Positions 5,869 through 7,767 of a DNA stretch of 7,767 bases are shown here, one piece after another (position 1 is the stretch's first letter; each line of letters opens with the position of its first letter). The DNA is taken from assembly GCA_027346925.1 (NCBI GenBank), contig DAIERH010000104.1, positions 1-7,767 on the forward strand, written 5' to 3'. Origin of the DNA: Geobacter sp. (GTDB lineage Bacteria > Desulfobacterota > Desulfuromonadia > Geobacterales > Pseudopelobacteraceae). The notes beneath the pieces are model-generated. The model ran no database searches, was not told the origin of the DNA, and saw only the letters and a program-made list of their open reading frames with translations. The position numbers and the translations under genes are program-made.

Positions 5869-6774
5869 ATGGAAATCACCTTTCAGACGGTCATGTCGCA
5901 GATCATGCTGGGACTCAACAACGGGGTGTTCTACGCCACCCTGAGCCTCGGCCTGGCGGTCATCTTCGGCCTGCTGAACATCGTCAACTTCGCCCACGGT
6001 GCCCTGTACATGCTGGGGGCCTTCGTGGCCCTGATGGGTTATAACGACCTGGGCCCGTTGTTGGGGATGCCCGAGTTCCACCTCAACTACTGGGCCGCTC
6101 TGATCGTCGTGCCGCTGGTGGTGGGACTGTTGGGTATCGTGATCGAAAAGACCATGCTGAACCGGCTCTACCGCTTCGACCACCTGTACGGCCTGCTGCT
6201 GACCTTCGGCATAGCCCTGATCATCCAAGGCATCTTCACCAACTACTTCAATGTGTCCGGCACCCCCTACGACGGCAAGCCAGCCATCCTGGAAGGCGCA
6301 GTAAATCTGGGCTTCATGGTCTTTCCCTCCTACCGGCTGTGGGCCATCGCGATCTCCCTGGCGGTCTGCTTCGGCACCTGGTTCATGATCGAGCGGACAA
6401 AACTGGGCGCCTATCTGCGGGCCGGCACGGAGAAGCCCGAACTGGTGCAGGCCTTCGGCATCAACGTACCGCTCATGATCACCCTGACCTACGGCTACGG
6501 CGTTGCACTGGCGGCCTTTGCCGGGGTGGTGGCGGCACCGATCTACTCAGTCAGCCCGGTCATGGGGTCGGAGATGATCATCACCGTGTTCGCCGTGGTG
6601 GTAATCGGCGGCATGGGGTCGATCATGGGATCGATCGTGACCGGTCTGGCCCTCGGCGTAATCGAAGGTCTCGCCAAGGTGGTCTATCCCCCCGCCTCCA
6701 GCACGGTGGTCTTCCTGATGATGGTGGTCGTGCTGCTGGTGAAACCGGCCGGCCTGTTCGGCAAGGAGGCCTGA
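5869..6774 (+). CDS. livH: ABC transporter permease, LivH type
   Basis: This 301-residue inner-membrane protein forms half of the importer channel and is of usual LivH length. It is almost entirely hydrophobic, with about eight membrane segments. It has the family opening LGLAVIFGLLNIVNFAHGAL (27-46). A cytoplasmic loop around 184-199 ends in ELVQAFGIN, corresponding to the EAA-type contact with the ATPases. The stretch FAVVVIGGMGSIMGS (241-255) and a KPAGLFG C-terminus (292-298) are also family-typical. The ATG at 5869 is preferred because GGAG (5858-5861) lies 7 nt upstream and the family sequence begins there. The same frame is open to 5788, but that 27-codon extension would be encoded by the repeat and is basic and non-homologous in appearance. 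The stop is 5 nt before livM. Confidence 0.93.
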   Translation: MEITFQTVMSQIMLGLNNGVFYATLSLGLAVIFGLLNIVNFAHGALYMLGAFVALMGYNDLGPLLGMPEFHLNYWAALIVVPLVVGLLGIVIEKTMLNRLYRFDHLYGLLLTFGIALIIQGIFTNYFNVSGTPYDGKPAILEGAVNLGFMVFPSYRLWAIAISLAVCFGTWFMIERTKLGAYLRAGTEKPELVQAFGINVPLMITLTYGYGVALAAFAGVVAAPIYSVSPVMGSEMIITVFAVVVIGGMGSIMGSIVTGLALGVIEGLAKVVYPPASSTVVFLMMVVVLLVKPAGLFGKEA

Positions 6775-6779
6775 ACTCC

Positions 6780-7721
6780 ATGAACAAGTACACCTGGCTC
6801 ATCCTGCTGTTGCTCGGCCTGACGGCACCGTTCGTGGTCTACCCGGTCTTCCTGATGAAGCTGTATTGCTTTGCCCTTTTTGCCTGCGCCTTCAACCTGC
6901 TCCTGGGCTATGCCGGCCTGCTCTCCTTCGGCCACGCCGCCTTTTTCGGCGGGGCCGCCTACATCACCGGCTACCTGGTGAAGAACAGCGGCCTGACCCC
7001 GGAGTTGGGTATACTGGCCGGTACGGCTGCGGCCGCGCTGCTGGGGGTCGTCTTCGGCAGCCTGGCGATCCGGCGCCAGGGCATCTATTTCGCCATGGTC
7101 ACCCTGGCCCTGGCGCAGATCGTCTACTTTGCCGCCCTCAAGTCCGATTTTACCGGCGGCGAGGACGGCCTGCAGGACATACCGCGCGGCATGCTGTTCG
7201 GCCTGATCGACCTGGACAAGACCTACGACGTGTTCGGCACGCCGTTGGAACTGAACCTGTATTATTTCGTGTTCGCGATCTTCTGTCTCGGGTTCTGGAT
7301 CATCCTGCGCGCCGTCCATTCTCCCTTCGGCAAGGTGCTGGCGGCGATCCGCGAGAACGAGCCCCGGGCCGTTTCCCTGGGCTACCGCGTGGAGCGGGTC
7401 AAACTGCTGGCCTTTGTCATCTCCGCCTCCCTGGCGGGCATGGCCGGTGCCACCAAGGCGCTGGTGTTCCAGTTGGCATCCCTCACCGACGTCAACTGGC
7501 ATACCTCGGGCGAGGTGGTGCTGATGACCCTGCTGGGTGGGCTGGGCACGGTACTGGGTCCGCTGGCCGGGGCCTTTACGGTGGTGACCCTCGACTCCAA
7601 GCTGAGTTCATTCGGCTCTTGGATCACGGTGGTGATCGGGGTGATCTTCGTCATCTGCGTGCTCGCCTTCCGGCGCGGCTTTGTGGGTGAGTTGGAACGG
7701 CTGCTCAAGCGGTCGTTGTGA
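6780..7721 (+). CDS. livM: ABC transporter permease, LivM type
   Basis: This 313-residue inner-membrane protein is the second half of the channel, pairing with the LivH-type permease. Family markers: LLSFGHAAFFGGAAY (47-61), GGEDGL (126-131), the cytoplasmic EAA-like loop SPFGKVLAAIRENEPRAVSL (181-200), GGLGTVLGP (253-261), and FRRGFVG near the C-terminus (297-303). About eight to ten hydrophobic segments cover the rest. The length is at the short end of the LivM range, lacking the longer N-terminal part of enteric LivM. The ATG at 6780 is chosen because AAGGAGG (6763-6769), inside the end of livH, lies 10 nt upstream and the first membrane segment begins right after MNKYT. It ends 24 nt before the next start, so the operon probably continues out of the window. 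Confidence 0.93.
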   Translation: MNKYTWLILLLLGLTAPFVVYPVFLMKLYCFALFACAFNLLLGYAGLLSFGHAAFFGGAAYITGYLVKNSGLTPELGILAGTAAAALLGVVFGSLAIRRQGIYFAMVTLALAQIVYFAALKSDFTGGEDGLQDIPRGMLFGLIDLDKTYDVFGTPLELNLYYFVFAIFCLGFWIILRAVHSPFGKVLAAIRENEPRAVSLGYRVERVKLLAFVISASLAGMAGATKALVFQLASLTDVNWHTSGEVVLMTLLGGLGTVLGPLAGAFTVVTLDSKLSSFGSWITVVIGVIFVICVLAFRRGFVGELERLLKRSL

Positions 7722-7745
7722 AACATTGGGAATAGGAGGAGCTGA

Positions 7746-7767
7746 ATGAAGGTCTGTACATCCATGG
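7746..7767 (+). CDS. start of a further operon gene, cut by the window edge
   Basis: AGGAGGAG (7734-7741) is a very strong ribosome site 4 nt before ATG 7746. Only MKVCTSM and one further base are visible. It is 24 nt after livM, so it is likely cotranscribed and could reveal the importer's substrate. The product cannot be identified from seven residues. Confidence 0.6.

Noticed and set aside
1..7767. CRISPR arrays, tRNA or rRNA genes, transposase genes, phage or defence genes.
   Set aside because: No spaced direct repeats, RNA gene signatures or mobile-element or defence protein motifs were seen on either strand.

Overview
The window is chromosomal bacterial DNA with GC-rich coding regions, strong Shine-Dalgarno sites, tightly packed genes and AT-rich regulatory gaps. 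The gene style, a sigma-54-type promoter and REP-like palindromes between genes fit a Geobacter-type deltaproteobacterium (Geobacterales/Desulfuromonadia). That placement is inferred from style, not from a marker gene. All convincing genes lie on the + strand.

Left part (1-2726): a gap holds a 120-bp inverted-repeat element (69-188) and a weak sigma-70-like promoter. Two separately started housekeeping-type genes follow. The first is a double-hotdog acyl-CoA thioesterase (281-1327). The second is an M24 metallopeptidase of the Xaa-Pro dipeptidase type with all five metal ligands (1502-2665). A strong intrinsic terminator at 2700-2726 closes this part. A possible CTG-started 28-codon ORF lies between the two genes.

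Middle gap (2727-3057): AT-rich DNA without a convincing gene. It carries a near-consensus -24/-12 promoter (2944-2959), a perfect 8+2+8 palindrome about 70 bp upstream, and possibly a sigma-70 promoter further up. This looks like a control region for the transport operon, probably needing a sigma-54 activator.

Right part (3058-7767): one branched-chain-amino-acid-type (HAAT) ABC importer operon in the order livG, livF, substrate-binding protein, livH, livM, then the first codons of another gene. LivG and LivF would form the ATPase pair, LivH and LivM the membrane channel, and the secreted type-I binding protein would deliver the ligand. The ligand is not readable from sequence; the subfamily is not classical LivJ/LivK. 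A 74-bp double-hairpin repeat sits between the binding-protein gene and livH and contains the binding-protein stop codon.

Most noteworthy: LivF has Arg in place of the Walker A lysine. The importer's two ATP sites are therefore predicted to be strongly unequal. The two palindromic repeats and the putative sigma-54 control region are the other points of interest. I do not see a wholly new multi-gene system here.
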